A DNA stretch of 26,663 nt. Source: a virus. A program made the translations under genes and the position numbers. Location: positions 1-26,663 of IMG/VR virus record IMGVR_UViG_3300023278_001895, one strand, 5' to 3'. This document shows positions 1 through 8,594 of the stretch, piece after piece. The notes beneath the pieces were generated by a model. It did not search any database. It saw nothing but the letters and a program-made list of their open reading frames with translations, and was not told where the DNA came from. Every line of letters starts with the position of its first letter. Position 1 is the stretch's first letter.

Positions 1-112
1 GGGAGGAATGGGTTTTTCTTCTGTCTAAGTATTCGATGTTTTGTTGTTTTTTAGTAGGGCTAGACAATAAGTTTATAGGAGGAAATACCATATTAGACCA
101 AACTATTTTCAT
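1..112 (-). CDS. Partial gene downstream of the J-like hub (first 37 codons), function unknown
   Basis: An open frame starts at an ATG (112-110) and runs off the left edge without a stop. It is preceded at ideal distance by a very strong Shine-Dalgarno, AGGAGGAG, the best in the window. The visible protein begins MKIVWSNMVFPPINLL and continues with a polar, lysine- and glutamine-rich stretch. It starts 18 bases after the stop of the J-like hub gene on the same strand, so it is probably the next late gene (tail fibre, tail accessory or lysis). I do not recognise the family from 37 residues. The start is well supported; the function is open. Confidence 0.65.
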   Translation of the reverse strand, partial: MKIVWSNMVFPPINLLSSPTKKQQNIEYLDRRKTHSS

Positions 113-130
113 AATCTCCTCCTATTCCTA

Positions 131-2272
131 TTAGCTATGACTGAAACTATGGTTATATGCTTGAAATGAAGTTAACCCATTACACACAGATTCTAACTTT
201 ATGTGAGGAGCTATCAATGTACCAAACCCAGTGAATGTAGTTGTTTCTCCAGTTATTCCCGTTGTATTAGTAATAAGGGTTGTACCATCATATAATCTAC
301 AGTTATAAGTAGTACCTACTTCTGGAGTAATTGTCCCATAAAGCTGTCCAAACAATCCCGCTGTTTCAGTAAGTCTATTTCTATGCTTCCAAGTAACAAC
401 AAGGCTAGTTCCTGTTGTAGTTAATGGAAAAGCAACACCATTTATTTGAAATTTTCCTGGTGGGTAGGGTTTATGAAATCTATCTACCATAGTTATAGTA
501 TCAACTGGAGCAGCACTTAGAGGAAGTGTCCCTTTACCTGTTTTAGTTAATAACTTGCATCGCACTACATCTGTAGTAAGGTATTCTACTTGTGGTGCGC
601 CATTGTATTTTTCCCAAGCATAGATTTTATCAGTATTAATATGAGCTACTGGAAGAGTATCCAACACTCCCCTTTCTACAATAAAAGTAAAAATAGAATA
701 TAGTTCTTGAGTGTAGGAAACAAGTTTCATTATCTCTGTTCCAATTTGAATAAATTGGTCAACTGCTAGAAGGTTCCAATTCTTAGCAGCATTTACGGAT
801 AATGATGTATCTGTTTTACCTATTGAACTATATAATTCTGCATAAGCACAGAAACTCATAGTACCTTTTTGTGAGTAAGTAGTTCCACTCTCTACATAAA
901 TACCAGCCGATAAAGCATCAGGACTAGGGTAACTTCCTGCACAAACTAAAAAGGTTGAACCAACTGCTACTGCTTGTGCTGCAGCATCTCCTTTAGCTCT
1001 AGCATATATGTAATAAGGCATTTCTTGAACTATCCGTTTAGTTACAGCTAAAGGAATACTAATTGGGTCTATCCAGCCAGAAGCAACTGGAGGTATGTAT
1101 ACAATATCAGCATAAGTAAAAACATCTTCTACAGCTGTTATGGTTACTTGACCCGAGTTTACAGTTCCAAGATTTATATCTGTAACTCGAAAGATTAATT
1201 CATTTATACTTAAGTCTTCCCAAGATAATCTAAAAGGAGTACCTATTATAGCATTAGCAACACTTCTATCTACTTTAAATGTTATTTTAGCTATAGGAAG
1301 CGACAACCTTTTTAAATCTCTTTGAGCTAATTTAGTAGCTAACTCCTTATTAGTAACCATATCATAGGTTATTTTTTCAGTTATAACTGTCCCTTGTTTT
1401 TGAAATAATGCTATATTATTAGCAAGAACCGTATTTTCTTTATGAGTAGTAATATCCCAATAAGTGACTTGTACTTCATTAACTAAAGTATCTAATGTAG
1501 GATAGAAAAAATTTGTTACTTCTTCTATATAATTTTCATTAAGTAAAGCTAAGTCATTTACTACATAATTATCTCGTATAAGGAAAATCTCAAATAAGCC
1601 TGTAGAGGGATTTATAAATAAACTAGCATCAATATGAGATAGAATTCTATTTAATATATCTTCAACTGTACTATCATCATTCCAAAGATAAGATAATCCA
1701 AAGTGTTCATTAAATAATGTTTGTGCAGCAGTTACAAAACTAGTTTCATTTATATCTCCTACAGGTGTTGTTAAGCCATATTGAGGACTTAGGAGGATTT
1801 CTCTAATCATATGGACAGGATTTATATTTCCTGTAGTAGGTTCTGCTAAAGAAGATTGCCAAATTGTACTGCCATTTTCAGCTGTATGTATTCTAGTAGC
1901 TAGAAATGCCCATTGTTTTAAATAATAAAAGTTACCTATGTATACTTTATTAAGTATAACTGATACAACTCCTCGGAATCCAGGAAGGTCAGATGTTCCA
2001 AGAACTCCTGCTAAGTAAGCATTAACTCCTTGCCCAAGGTCACCCATAAGAATATCTAAAGTTCCTACTATACCTCCTTCAGCGTTATCGCCACCAAAAA
2101 GTTCGGGGGAATCTACACTTATCTGCCCTCCTGTAGTAGTTCCTTCCCAAGCTATTTTATCTCCATCAGCTATAAGTTTAGTTATTTTATCTACAGGGCC
2201 GGTACAAAGCACAAGATGTGCTCCAATAAAGTATTTATACCCTATAATAGTACCTCCGCTTTTACCCCCCAT
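131..2272 (-). CDS. J-like tail tip / central hub protein (putative phage tail protein, 713 aa)
   Basis: The N-terminus (MGGKSGGTIIGYKYFIGAHL, then CTGPVDKI and a GDKIAW motif) and the following DIL-G-L-G-G stretch fit a widespread phage tail-tip family related to lambda gpJ. Residues about 150-235 (IREILLSPQYGL, FNEHFGLSY, A-LF-NPSTGLFEIFLIRDNY) resemble the hub domain described as 'putative phage tail protein'. In lambda-type tails this protein forms the central hub below the tube and carries or holds the receptor-binding part. At 713 residues it is much shorter than lambda gpJ (over 1,100), so long C-terminal fibronectin-like and fibre regions are missing or encoded by other genes. The ATG at 2272 has an AAGGA ribosome site. 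The gene overlaps the upstream 68-residue gene by 11 bases. It lies last among the recognisable tail-tip genes, as J does in lambda. Confidence 0.82.
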   Translation of the reverse strand: MGGKSGGTIIGYKYFIGAHLVLCTGPVDKITKLIADGDKIAWEGTTTGGQISVDSPELFGGDNAEGGIVGTLDILMGDLGQGVNAYLAGVLGTSDLPGFRGVVSVILNKVYIGNFYYLKQWAFLATRIHTAENGSTIWQSSLAEPTTGNINPVHMIREILLSPQYGLTTPVGDINETSFVTAAQTLFNEHFGLSYLWNDDSTVEDILNRILSHIDASLFINPSTGLFEIFLIRDNYVVNDLALLNENYIEEVTNFFYPTLDTLVNEVQVTYWDITTHKENTVLANNIALFQKQGTVITEKITYDMVTNKELATKLAQRDLKRLSLPIAKITFKVDRSVANAIIGTPFRLSWEDLSINELIFRVTDINLGTVNSGQVTITAVEDVFTYADIVYIPPVASGWIDPISIPLAVTKRIVQEMPYYIYARAKGDAAAQAVAVGSTFLVCAGSYPSPDALSAGIYVESGTTYSQKGTMSFCAYAELYSSIGKTDTSLSVNAAKNWNLLAVDQFIQIGTEIMKLVSYTQELYSIFTFIVERGVLDTLPVAHINTDKIYAWEKYNGAPQVEYLTTDVVRCKLLTKTGKGTLPLSAAPVDTITMVDRFHKPYPPGKFQINGVAFPLTTTGTSLVVTWKHRNRLTETAGLFGQLYGTITPEVGTTYNCRLYDGTTLITNTTGITGETTTFTGFGTLIAPHIKLESVCNGLTSFQAYNHSFSHS

Positions 2273-2468
2273 GTAAATTCCTTACAAACTCTTCAGCCAT
2301 AGCCTGTTTACTTTCTAGTAAAGTTTGAACTGTAACTTTACCTTCTAGTAAATCATTTCTAGTTAAATTATTAGAAGATAGAAAATAATCCATACCCCAG
2401 ACACAGAGTTTTTTATCATCTATAGAATTTCTTACATCTGCCATAGTTATAACACGAAATAAATCCAT
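2262..2468 (-). CDS. Small tail-region protein of unknown function (68 aa)
   Basis: This is a short, mixed-charge soluble protein with no membrane segment or signal peptide. The start at 2468 is chosen because GGAGG lies correctly upstream and the ATG overlaps the preceding stop as TAATG; a later in-frame ATG (2444) has no such site. The sequence looks helical, with a DLLEGKVTVQTLLE stretch and a C-terminal HGG. It sits between a membrane-anchored tail-tip protein and the J-like hub and is probably translationally coupled to both. In lambda the equivalent place is occupied by K and I, but this protein is far too short to be the K peptidase and I see no metal ligands. It may be an assembly chaperone or small tip component; that is inferred only from position. 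Confidence 0.7.
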   Translation of the reverse strand: MDLFRVITMADVRNSIDDKKLCVWGMDYFLSSNNLTRNDLLEGKVTVQTLLESKQAMAEEFVRNLHGG

Positions 2469-2707
2469 TATTTTTTACCTCCACTAGCATATCTAGGCTC
2501 AGTAGATACATCTCCATACCAAACTACATTAGTATTGGTAATCAGTCGTGTCCCAAAGAGAACTGGTATACGTTTACCTACCTCCGCAACTGTTATTTTT
2601 GAGTCTTCAGGAAGCAGAGTTGGGGCTTTCATGCTTCCTGTAAGCATAAAAATAGCAGTAGAAATCAAAATTACAACAACAACAACTGCTGTCCACGTCC
2701 AAGTCAT
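2468..2707 (-). CDS. Small membrane-anchored tail-tip protein with IPVLFGT / NVVWYGD motif (79 aa)
   Basis: Residues about 5-24 are one long hydrophobic segment (valine and isoleucine rich) that would cross the inner membrane. The rest is soluble and contains GKRIPVLFGT and NVVWYGD. From memory, this pair of motifs is common in phage tail-tip proteins and short tail-region proteins from many siphoviruses, usually annotated as hypothetical. The gene overlaps the cupin-like gene upstream (ATGA, 2704-2707) and the 68-residue gene downstream (TAATG), so the three should be co-translated. A GGAGG site stands before the ATG. The hydrophobic segment could equally pack inside the tail tip until ejection, as suggested for other tip proteins. 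The protein is real; its precise role is not known. Confidence 0.75.
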   Translation of the reverse strand: MTWTWTAVVVVVILISTAIFMLTGSMKAPTLLPEDSKITVAEVGKRIPVLFGTRLITNTNVVWYGDVSTEPRYASGGKK

Positions 2708-3204
2708 GGCATTACCTCCATAGCGGTTAGTTCAACCTTAGCTAATTTAGTCTTCATTTCAAATTCCTCAAAAGTTTTAGATATTAATTCTTCTTCAATT
2801 ATTTCTAAATCTGTAGAATCCGTTCTATGTACAGTTATAAAAGTACAATCTGCTTCTGTATAGAGCAATCTTTTAACTCCTGGTTTATCTACAGAAATAT
2901 AAGGGGCTAGGATATGCAAAGAAGTTTCACCATTAGTTATACGGGCAGAACCCTGAGCCAATATAATTATACCTTCTTTAGCATGTATCTTACCTGTTAC
3001 TAAAATTCCTTTAGGTATAAAAAGAGTTCTTACATACACCCCTTTTATAAAATAGTGTTGAGGTTCTAAACTTGTTTGTGGTTTAGTTTTTAATATGTTT
3101 TCTATCGCTAAAATTGTAGGCATTAGGCTAACACCTATTTCCTTAGTTAATAGTTTGTCGCTATGTTTGTCGCTATGTTTGTCACTATGTTTGTTTTTAT
3201 TCAT
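2704..3204 (-). CDS. Cupin-like phage protein of the tail-tip cluster (166 aa)
   Basis: Residues about 50-140 form a predicted beta barrel: YVRTLFIPKGILVTGKIHAKEG, then IILAQGSARI, APYISVDKPGVKR and CTFITVHRTDSTDLEIIEEEL. This matches the small cupin-like proteins found in many phage structural clusters, where the pattern P-G-LLTGKIH...G...G...PGTKR...THRTD is typical. One conserved histidine (in KIH) and the late THR/H position are the residues that could bind a metal, but the full metal-binding set is not obvious, so a structural role is more likely than catalysis. The N-terminus carries three copies of HSDK. The ATG at 3204 has a GAGGA site; the stop overlaps the next gene as ATGA. Confidence 0.7.
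   Translation of the reverse strand: MNKNKHSDKHSDKHSDKLLTKEIGVSLMPTILAIENILKTKPQTSLEPQHYFIKGVYVRTLFIPKGILVTGKIHAKEGIIILAQGSARITNGETSLHILAPYISVDKPGVKRLLYTEADCTFITVHRTDSTDLEIIEEELISKTFEEFEMKTKLAKVELTAMEVMP
3154..3189 (-). repeat. Tandem 12-base repeat encoding three HSDK units
   Basis: Three consecutive 12-base units (two nearly identical, one with a single change) encode HSDK-HSDK-HSDK at residues 6-17 of the cupin-like protein. Gain or loss of units would keep the frame, so the repeat could vary in number without destroying the gene. The tail is charged and probably disordered. Confidence 0.85.
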
Positions 3205-3222
3205 AAGTCCTCACTTATTAAG

Positions 3223-3960
3223 TTAAAATAATCCATTTTGTCCAAAAGGATTTTTAGGAGGAATCCTAGAGAATCCTCCAAAATTCAGCAGATTGTTTAC
3301 AGTAAATTTATTCTTACAATTATCTTCAGTTAAAGCGCAACCAGGGTAGATAGATAAAGTACCACTAACTATACCTATAAATGGACTAGAAAAGGTTAAA
3401 ACTGTACTTATTTGTGTAATTATTCCTCTAGTTTGTGCTCCAATTACAGCTATTCCGTTGGAAAAGAATCCAGTAGGTTGAGTTAGACCTGCAATAGTAT
3501 GTGTTTTACCTGTTACTGTTCTATTTGCAAAATCATACCTATTAGCTTCTTGAACTATACTACATGGACTAGAATATAATCTATGCCTGCAACTAAGGCT
3601 CATTGTATTCTTTATTCCTATACGTTTTAAACTTGAGGTTATATACTCACATACAGCATTTATGGTTGTACCATCTGAAGTTACACTTGTAACTAATCCT
3701 TTCCAATATAGATTTCCATTTTTAAATATGGTAAGTTTGAGTAGAGAATCTGCACTTCTTGAAAGTAAGTAAACTGCAAAAGCGTCTTTTAAATCTATTT
3801 TTATAGTTAATGCACCTTTAACTAGATTAGTAGTTTTCCTTACTTCACTTCTTTCCATTACTGCTGGACGATAGGTATTTCCTAAATACGTTTCAGGAAG
3901 CAGTTCTGGAGTCAAGTAATAATAAATATTACCTTCGCTAAATAAATATAGTTCACTCAT
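3223..3960 (-). CDS. Baseplate hub protein, BR0599 / gpL-like (245 aa), probable Fe-S cluster
   Basis: The C-terminal half carries the BR0599-type signature (YPGC near 206-208, then C215-K-KF, NFGGF, IPP-NPF). The N-terminal half resembles the barrel domain of gene transfer agent hub proteins and of phage distal tail proteins. Four cysteines lie at 124, 133, 208 and 215, that is C-X8-C and C-X6-C. Lambda gpL is known to bind an iron-sulphur cluster, and I recall the same two spacings there, so a [4Fe-4S] site is a reasonable inference. The protein would form part of the ring that closes the tail tube and opens during DNA release. The start overlaps the stop of the preceding gene as TAATG. It ends 18 bases before the cupin-like gene. 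Confidence 0.8.
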   Translation of the reverse strand: MSELYLFSEGNIYYYLTPELLPETYLGNTYRPAVMERSEVRKTTNLVKGALTIKIDLKDAFAVYLLSRSADSLLKLTIFKNGNLYWKGLVTSVTSDGTTINAVCEYITSSLKRIGIKNTMSLSCRHRLYSSPCSIVQEANRYDFANRTVTGKTHTIAGLTQPTGFFSNGIAVIGAQTRGIITQISTVLTFSSPFIGIVSGTLSIYPGCALTEDNCKNKFTVNNLLNFGGFSRIPPKNPFGQNGLF

Positions 3961-5849
3961 TAGTTTACTTCCCTAATTGGAGTAGATACTGTCATAAGGT
4001 TTCTTCCGTCATGGCTAAGTTCTATTCTATCAGAATTAATACGGTATTTTCTCATAGCTTGTATACCAGTTATATTAGAAATAGCTACAGTTAAAGAGGA
4101 TACAAAGTTAATAATTTCAGTATTAGGGGCTGAACCTGCGGTAACAGTGCTTACCTCTTTATATTGAATAGTATCTCCTACTATTTTAATATGTTTAAAT
4201 CCATATATACTCCATCCAGCCGCTTTTACTGTAACAGAAAAAGCTCCTATATTCAAGTTTCCCTGTAAAGTAATTAAATCATTAATTCCAGAATCCATAT
4301 AAAATTCTTTATACCTTCCTTGTAACCAATCTATTTTACGCTTAACTAAGTGCTTTTCTGTTTTAGTTGTTGCTAAAAATGTAAGTTGTTGTTCCAATTT
4401 TGTTGTATTTTCTGAAGGATAATTTGTTAATTCTCCAATACCAAAGTCAACCTCAGTAGTTTTTCTATTAAATTTATCAGTAAAAGAACCTAGAATTACA
4501 TGTTTACCTTCTAGTACTGGCAGATTTAAAAACATTGTTGGCGCTGTCCAAGTTTGTTCAAAGTAAGGTTTAACTATAGTATATGTTACTTTTAACTTTA
4601 CCTTATCCGGAGCTTTTCTAGCAAACTCAAAGCCATTTAGTGCTTTTGCAATTAATATTGGTGCAACATAGCAAGGTCTATAATTATCAGAAATTACAGA
4701 ATTAAAGTAAAGTGTAGTTGCATCAATACTTTCAATTTGCAGTGCTTCATACTTGTTTTCATTCTGCCAAAGTATTATAAAATCTCCTACTCTAAATTCT
4801 TTATTAGCTGTAGGTAAGGATAGGGTAATTCCTCCTGCAGCTACAAAATCAAGAAAAGAAAAGGTTTCCCAAGTAGGAACTCCTAAAGCATAACTACCAA
4901 TCTTTTGAAACTTACCTTTTAATTTAGAATAACTTTCTGCATTTTTTATAGGGTAAGTTACTGTTTGAGACTCTCTAGGTATCTTTCTGACTATGCTGCG
5001 TGTTTCAGTGTTTTTTGAAAAAATAACATCGGTTAGAAATTCTCTAGTTATGTTTTGTTTAGCAAGTGGCATAGTTCCTATAATTGTAATTCTTTGTCCA
5101 AGAACTGAAAGAACTAAAGAAATATCTACAAAATTAAATATATAACTTGCATTTATTACTGGAGGACCAGCTATACTAGCTTCAATACTATAGGTTTTTG
5201 CTAACAAAGGTGTATAAACTAATGGCATAGTATAGCCAGAAAGAGAAAGTCCTTCTGCAAATAGAGTAGTTATACTATTTAAAGTTTTAGAAGTTAGAGA
5301 ACTATTCCATACTTCTACAGTTTTAATTGTAGTTGATAAAATTAAACCTAGTAGAAGTGGATTAGGTTCAATATGTATTCTAAAATAAAAATCTTGTAAA
5401 TAGGTATCAGTTACCCAGCCATTTAGAGTTAAAGGAAATTGAGGTATTGGTTGATTTATTGTTAAACTGCCCGTGACAGCATTAGGGGCTATACTCCAAT
5501 GACCCGGCCAATAGTCTACTATATACTTTAATTCATCTGCCATGTACTCTACAGAAGCAATAGGAACTGTAGGAGTATTAGGTAAGAAAGGTACAAGATA
5601 ACCACGAATGTTTGCAGCAGCAGAAACTATACTACTTCCACCTATAGCAGTTAGTTGCCCTGAGTTTAGATTAGATTCTATAGGGTTAACGGAATCTGAT
5701 TGGAGAAGGGAACCTGCTGCAGATACACTTCCAGGTAAAAGATAACTTTGTATATCTGGAAAATCCGCAAAAGATATAGAGAAGTCTAACCCAGCTACCC
5801 AAGTAGAGTCTATAACAAAATCTAACCCTAATACATAGTTATCAGCCAT
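3960..5849 (-). CDS. Putative distal tail / minor tail structural protein (629 aa)
   Basis: This is a large beta-rich protein with no membrane segment. The first third is low in charge and rich in serine, leucine and proline. From about residue 280 onwards there is a conserved-looking module with RKIPRESQTVTYPI, YALGVPTWETF, FRVGDFIILWQNENKYEALQIESID and YVAPIL. In many siphovirus genomes a protein with this 'ILW...Y....I.SI...TL' pattern lies just before the BR0599-type hub and is called a distal tail or minor tail protein; the same order is seen here. No Shine-Dalgarno is obvious before the ATG at 5849, which follows the previous stop by three bases, so translation is probably coupled. The assignment rests on gene order and partial family memory. 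Confidence 0.6.
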   Translation of the reverse strand: MADNYVLGLDFVIDSTWVAGLDFSISFADFPDIQSYLLPGSVSAAGSLLQSDSVNPIESNLNSGQLTAIGGSSIVSAAANIRGYLVPFLPNTPTVPIASVEYMADELKYIVDYWPGHWSIAPNAVTGSLTINQPIPQFPLTLNGWVTDTYLQDFYFRIHIEPNPLLLGLILSTTIKTVEVWNSSLTSKTLNSITTLFAEGLSLSGYTMPLVYTPLLAKTYSIEASIAGPPVINASYIFNFVDISLVLSVLGQRITIIGTMPLAKQNITREFLTDVIFSKNTETRSIVRKIPRESQTVTYPIKNAESYSKLKGKFQKIGSYALGVPTWETFSFLDFVAAGGITLSLPTANKEFRVGDFIILWQNENKYEALQIESIDATTLYFNSVISDNYRPCYVAPILIAKALNGFEFARKAPDKVKLKVTYTIVKPYFEQTWTAPTMFLNLPVLEGKHVILGSFTDKFNRKTTEVDFGIGELTNYPSENTTKLEQQLTFLATTKTEKHLVKRKIDWLQGRYKEFYMDSGINDLITLQGNLNIGAFSVTVKAAGWSIYGFKHIKIVGDTIQYKEVSTVTAGSAPNTEIINFVSSLTVAISNITGIQAMRKYRINSDRIELSHDGRNLMTVSTPIREVN

Positions 5850-5852
5850 GAC

Positions 5853-7085
5853 TTAAGATGGTATCTTAGCAGTTAATATTCTAGGACTAACTAAAGGCCC
5901 AACATAGGTTAAAACTGCTGTACCTTGTGTAGTTGTTCCAGATAAGTTCCAAGTAGCTTCTGTAGCTGCAAAAGCACCTACGGTTGTTACTTTGAATAGA
6001 TGCGGTGCTGTTTCTGGATTACTTGTTACTACAAATTCATTGAGTGCTGCTACTTTATTAGCTGACCAGGGATAGTTTACTTTTTGAGCTATTTGGATAT
6101 TACACAGCTCAGTTGTGTTAACATCTAGGGTATAGGTTGTACCTGTCGATATAGAAGTCCCTGCAAATGTGCCGTCACTGCATTTAGTAGCTGTAAGTAT
6201 CCAAGCAGTGATGGCTAATGATTCTGTAATATTCCCGCTGAAAGTCCCTCTATAGACGGGAAAAAGGCGAGATTGTGCAGTAGTCCATGATGTCTGACTC
6301 GTTATTGAAGCAGTCGTTGTCCAAGCACTCCCGTCATCTGAATACTGAATCAGGAAATCTTTCGGTGCTCGATTAACTTCATTAACCAACGGGCTAACAA
6401 CTTGAACTTCTACTGGACTTATTGGAGAAGCGAATTGATAACCTACCCAGTTAGGTACACCTGCCTGACTTAAAAAACCGGTTGCGACGTTATTATCAAA
6501 AGCGGCCCCCGGCCCAGTGTAGTTATTAGTGCTACTTAACGCCGTTCCGCCCGACGGAACACTGGAGGTTCCGGCTACAGTCCTAAATTGCAGTTCATTA
6601 ACCTCGGTATAAGTTGCATCACCATTGTTGGCAGTGATGTAGATCCGCCAATAAGTATGACCTGTAAAATCTGTAGGTAAAGTTACTGTGCTTCCATTTA
6701 TCCAATCTGTTTTATTAAGGACTTCTATAACAGTAATCCAAGTAGTCCCATCATAATATTGGAATACAAAAGATTTTGGGGAATCTCCAAAATAACCATC
6801 ATTTCTAGCAAATATTTTTATTTCTTTGATACTAACTGCTGCTGCAAAAGTATATTGTATCCACTGATTATTTGAGGTTGTCCACCAAAAAGTCGCTGGG
6901 TTACTATCAAAAGCATTCTCCTTTGGATAGCTACTATTATTATATGATGCAGATACAGTACCTCCAGTCGCAGTATCAGACCCCCCAACAGTTTGTCGTA
7001 ACTCCAAGCCAGCTACAGCTATATTAGCTCCACCACTTTGAGCCGTATAACAGAACAATCTCCATTGAGTAGCAGAAATAGCCAT
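5853..7085 (-). CDS. Fibre-like protein with two F5/8 type C (discoidin) domains (410 aa)
   Basis: Two galactose-binding-like domains stand in tandem. Residues about 7-170 show the pattern ENAFDSNPATFWWT, W-QYTF, FVFQYYDGTTW and YWRIYITANNG. Residues about 178-277 show AAFDNNVATGF, NWVGYQF and FLIQYSDDGSAW. Residues about 282-345 (GNITESLAITAWILTATKC) form a small beta module, and about 346-403 (FKVTTVG...ATEATW...GTAVLTYVG) a module often seen in phage fibre proteins. F5/8 domains bind sugars or lipids, so a receptor-binding or surface-adhesion role is likely. The stretch 6110-6620 is clearly richer in G and C than the neighbours, suggesting that the second domain arrived by recombination. 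The start overlaps the previous stop as TAATG; the ribosome site is weak. Confidence 0.8.
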   Translation of the reverse strand: MAISATQWRLFCYTAQSGGANIAVAGLELRQTVGGSDTATGGTVSASYNNSSYPKENAFDSNPATFWWTTSNNQWIQYTFAAAVSIKEIKIFARNDGYFGDSPKSFVFQYYDGTTWITVIEVLNKTDWINGSTVTLPTDFTGHTYWRIYITANNGDATYTEVNELQFRTVAGTSSVPSGGTALSSTNNYTGPGAAFDNNVATGFLSQAGVPNWVGYQFASPISPVEVQVVSPLVNEVNRAPKDFLIQYSDDGSAWTTTASITSQTSWTTAQSRLFPVYRGTFSGNITESLAITAWILTATKCSDGTFAGTSISTGTTYTLDVNTTELCNIQIAQKVNYPWSANKVAALNEFVVTSNPETAPHLFKVTTVGAFAATEATWNLSGTTTQGTAVLTYVGPLVSPRILTAKIPS

Positions 7086-7558
7086 TATGGATTATCCGTA
7101 TGAATGATTTTAAACCAACCGTCAGCCCCTAGAACTATACTCTCACTTATAGTAGTAGATATATCTATTGGGGTTCCTCCATTATAATTCAAACTACCAT
7201 AGCAAAGTAAAGGTTTGTTACTTGCAGGAGTATTATCATACATTGCCCAAGTTCTAGCAGTAAGTGTTCCACTAGGTACAGTCCACACTGGGTCATTGGA
7301 ATCAAAAATAACAAATCCTGAACCATCAGCAGCAAAGGTTTTAGCAGTTAAAGCTAATCCCCCTAAAGTATATCCACTTGCAGTTGGCAATTCATTAGTT
7401 ATACTTACATCATAATACTGATGTGTTGCTGCATTAGGGGTATATGCAGAAGTAAGAAGTATAACCTTTATATCATTAGCAAGAAGCATTCCTGGAGTCT
7501 GCTTGACTGCTATTGCTCCAGATTTATACCATTTGAAACTACTTGTAACTGCTGTCAT
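7085..7558 (-). CDS. Conserved phage virion/fibre-associated protein (157 aa)
   Basis: The protein fits a family common in siphoviruses: an N-terminal W-KSG, then D-IKVILLTSAYTPN, HQYYDVSITNELP-ASGYT-GG-AL, a WTVPSGTLTARTWAMYDNTPASNKPLLCYG block and a C-terminal beta stretch ending WFKI. Homologues that I remember are annotated as structural or hypothetical and lie near tail fibre genes; no enzymatic residues are known. It sits directly upstream of the F5/8-domain protein and overlaps it (TAATG at 7085), so the two are likely made together, perhaps as fibre and fibre-attachment or decoration subunit. The ribosome site is weak (AGG at a long distance). Confidence 0.65.
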   Translation of the reverse strand: MTAVTSSFKWYKSGAIAVKQTPGMLLANDIKVILLTSAYTPNAATHQYYDVSITNELPTASGYTLGGLALTAKTFAADGSGFVIFDSNDPVWTVPSGTLTARTWAMYDNTPASNKPLLCYGSLNYNGGTPIDISTTISESIVLGADGWFKIIHTDNP

Positions 7559-7580
7559 AAGTTTATGCCTATCTTCTTAG

Positions 7581-8594
7581 TTAAATGTTTGTTTTAAATG
7601 CCCAACCAAATGTTCCTGTTTTAGGTCCTCCTCCAAATGGTGTAGCTTCTCCATAACTACCTACATTTAATCCATTACGGTCAACTGTATCTTTCTTACA
7701 TATAGGAAAACATTTCCAAGTATCAGCACCTAAAGTTATAATATCTCCAGGGTTTAGGTAATCTATTCGTAAGAACCTAGCTATAGGAATATCTCCAAAA
7801 TCCATAGAGAGGTTTGAAGCTACTGGATGAGTTAGTCGTATAGGAAATAAGGTAGTTTGTGAGTTCCAAATATTAGGACTTTTTTCCCATAATTCTTCTC
7901 CTAAATCTACAGAATTAGCTAAAACTAGTCCAGCCGAGCCCCCTCCTAAATCTTGTCCCCAACCAATATTATTAGTAGATAAGTAAACAAATGAATTTTT
8001 CCATAGTCTATTATAATAATAAGTTGCTCCTTGTTTGTGAAAAAATCCTCCATTACCTCCAAAGTTATTACTACCCCGCCTAGGATTAATAGCAAACCCA
8101 ACATTAGCTGCAGATGTAGTTACATTATCGGAAGTTGGTCCTAGTGAGGCATTTCTACTGGAAAACATAGCTGCAAAGTAATTACCTCCAGTAAATAAGG
8201 CAGAAGTTTTTCTAATATTTCCAAAACTAAGCCAAGTATGCAAACCTACTCCATATTGCATAATGCAAACTAATTCTGTAGGAGAAGTTTGTCCAAATAA
8301 ATGATAAGTAATTGGATAGTCTCCCGCAGGAATTAAAACACAAGCGGATGATGAAGGTGCTGCCATATATTCTGGAGTAACATTTACAGTAAATCCAGAT
8401 TCAGTTCCTCCAGTTAAACCTATATACCCATAAGAATTTGAATCAATAGTTCTAGTATCCGCAACAAGTTTAGTAAAACTAGCTCCAGCAGCAAGAATAT
8501 TACCACTTAGAGTAAATCCATTTACTTGTGCAAAAATCTTTATGATTGTTAGCATAGATGCTGCAGATGCAGCAGTGCCTGTTTGGTAGCTCAT
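7581..8594 (-). CDS. Conserved phage virion protein, YQTGTA family (337 aa)
   Basis: The start (SYQTGTAASAASML..I), the GYIGLTGG block, the GDYPITYHLFG...ELVCIMQYGVGLHTWLSFGNIRK stretch with FTGGNYFAA, and the C-terminal W-CFPICKK are typical of a virion protein family found in siphoviruses and podoviruses, usually beside the family of the next upstream gene. It is rich in aromatic residues and glycine and has no enzymatic motif that I recognise; a tail or fibre structural role is inferred. GAGGA stands before the ATG, which overlaps the previous stop as TAATG. Confidence 0.65.
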   Translation of the reverse strand: MSYQTGTAASAASMLTIIKIFAQVNGFTLSGNILAAGASFTKLVADTRTIDSNSYGYIGLTGGTESGFTVNVTPEYMAAPSSSACVLIPAGDYPITYHLFGQTSPTELVCIMQYGVGLHTWLSFGNIRKTSALFTGGNYFAAMFSSRNASLGPTSDNVTTSAANVGFAINPRRGSNNFGGNGGFFHKQGATYYYNRLWKNSFVYLSTNNIGWGQDLGGGSAGLVLANSVDLGEELWEKSPNIWNSQTTLFPIRLTHPVASNLSMDFGDIPIARFLRIDYLNPGDIITLGADTWKCFPICKKDTVDRNGLNVGSYGEATPFGGGPKTGTFGWAFKTNI

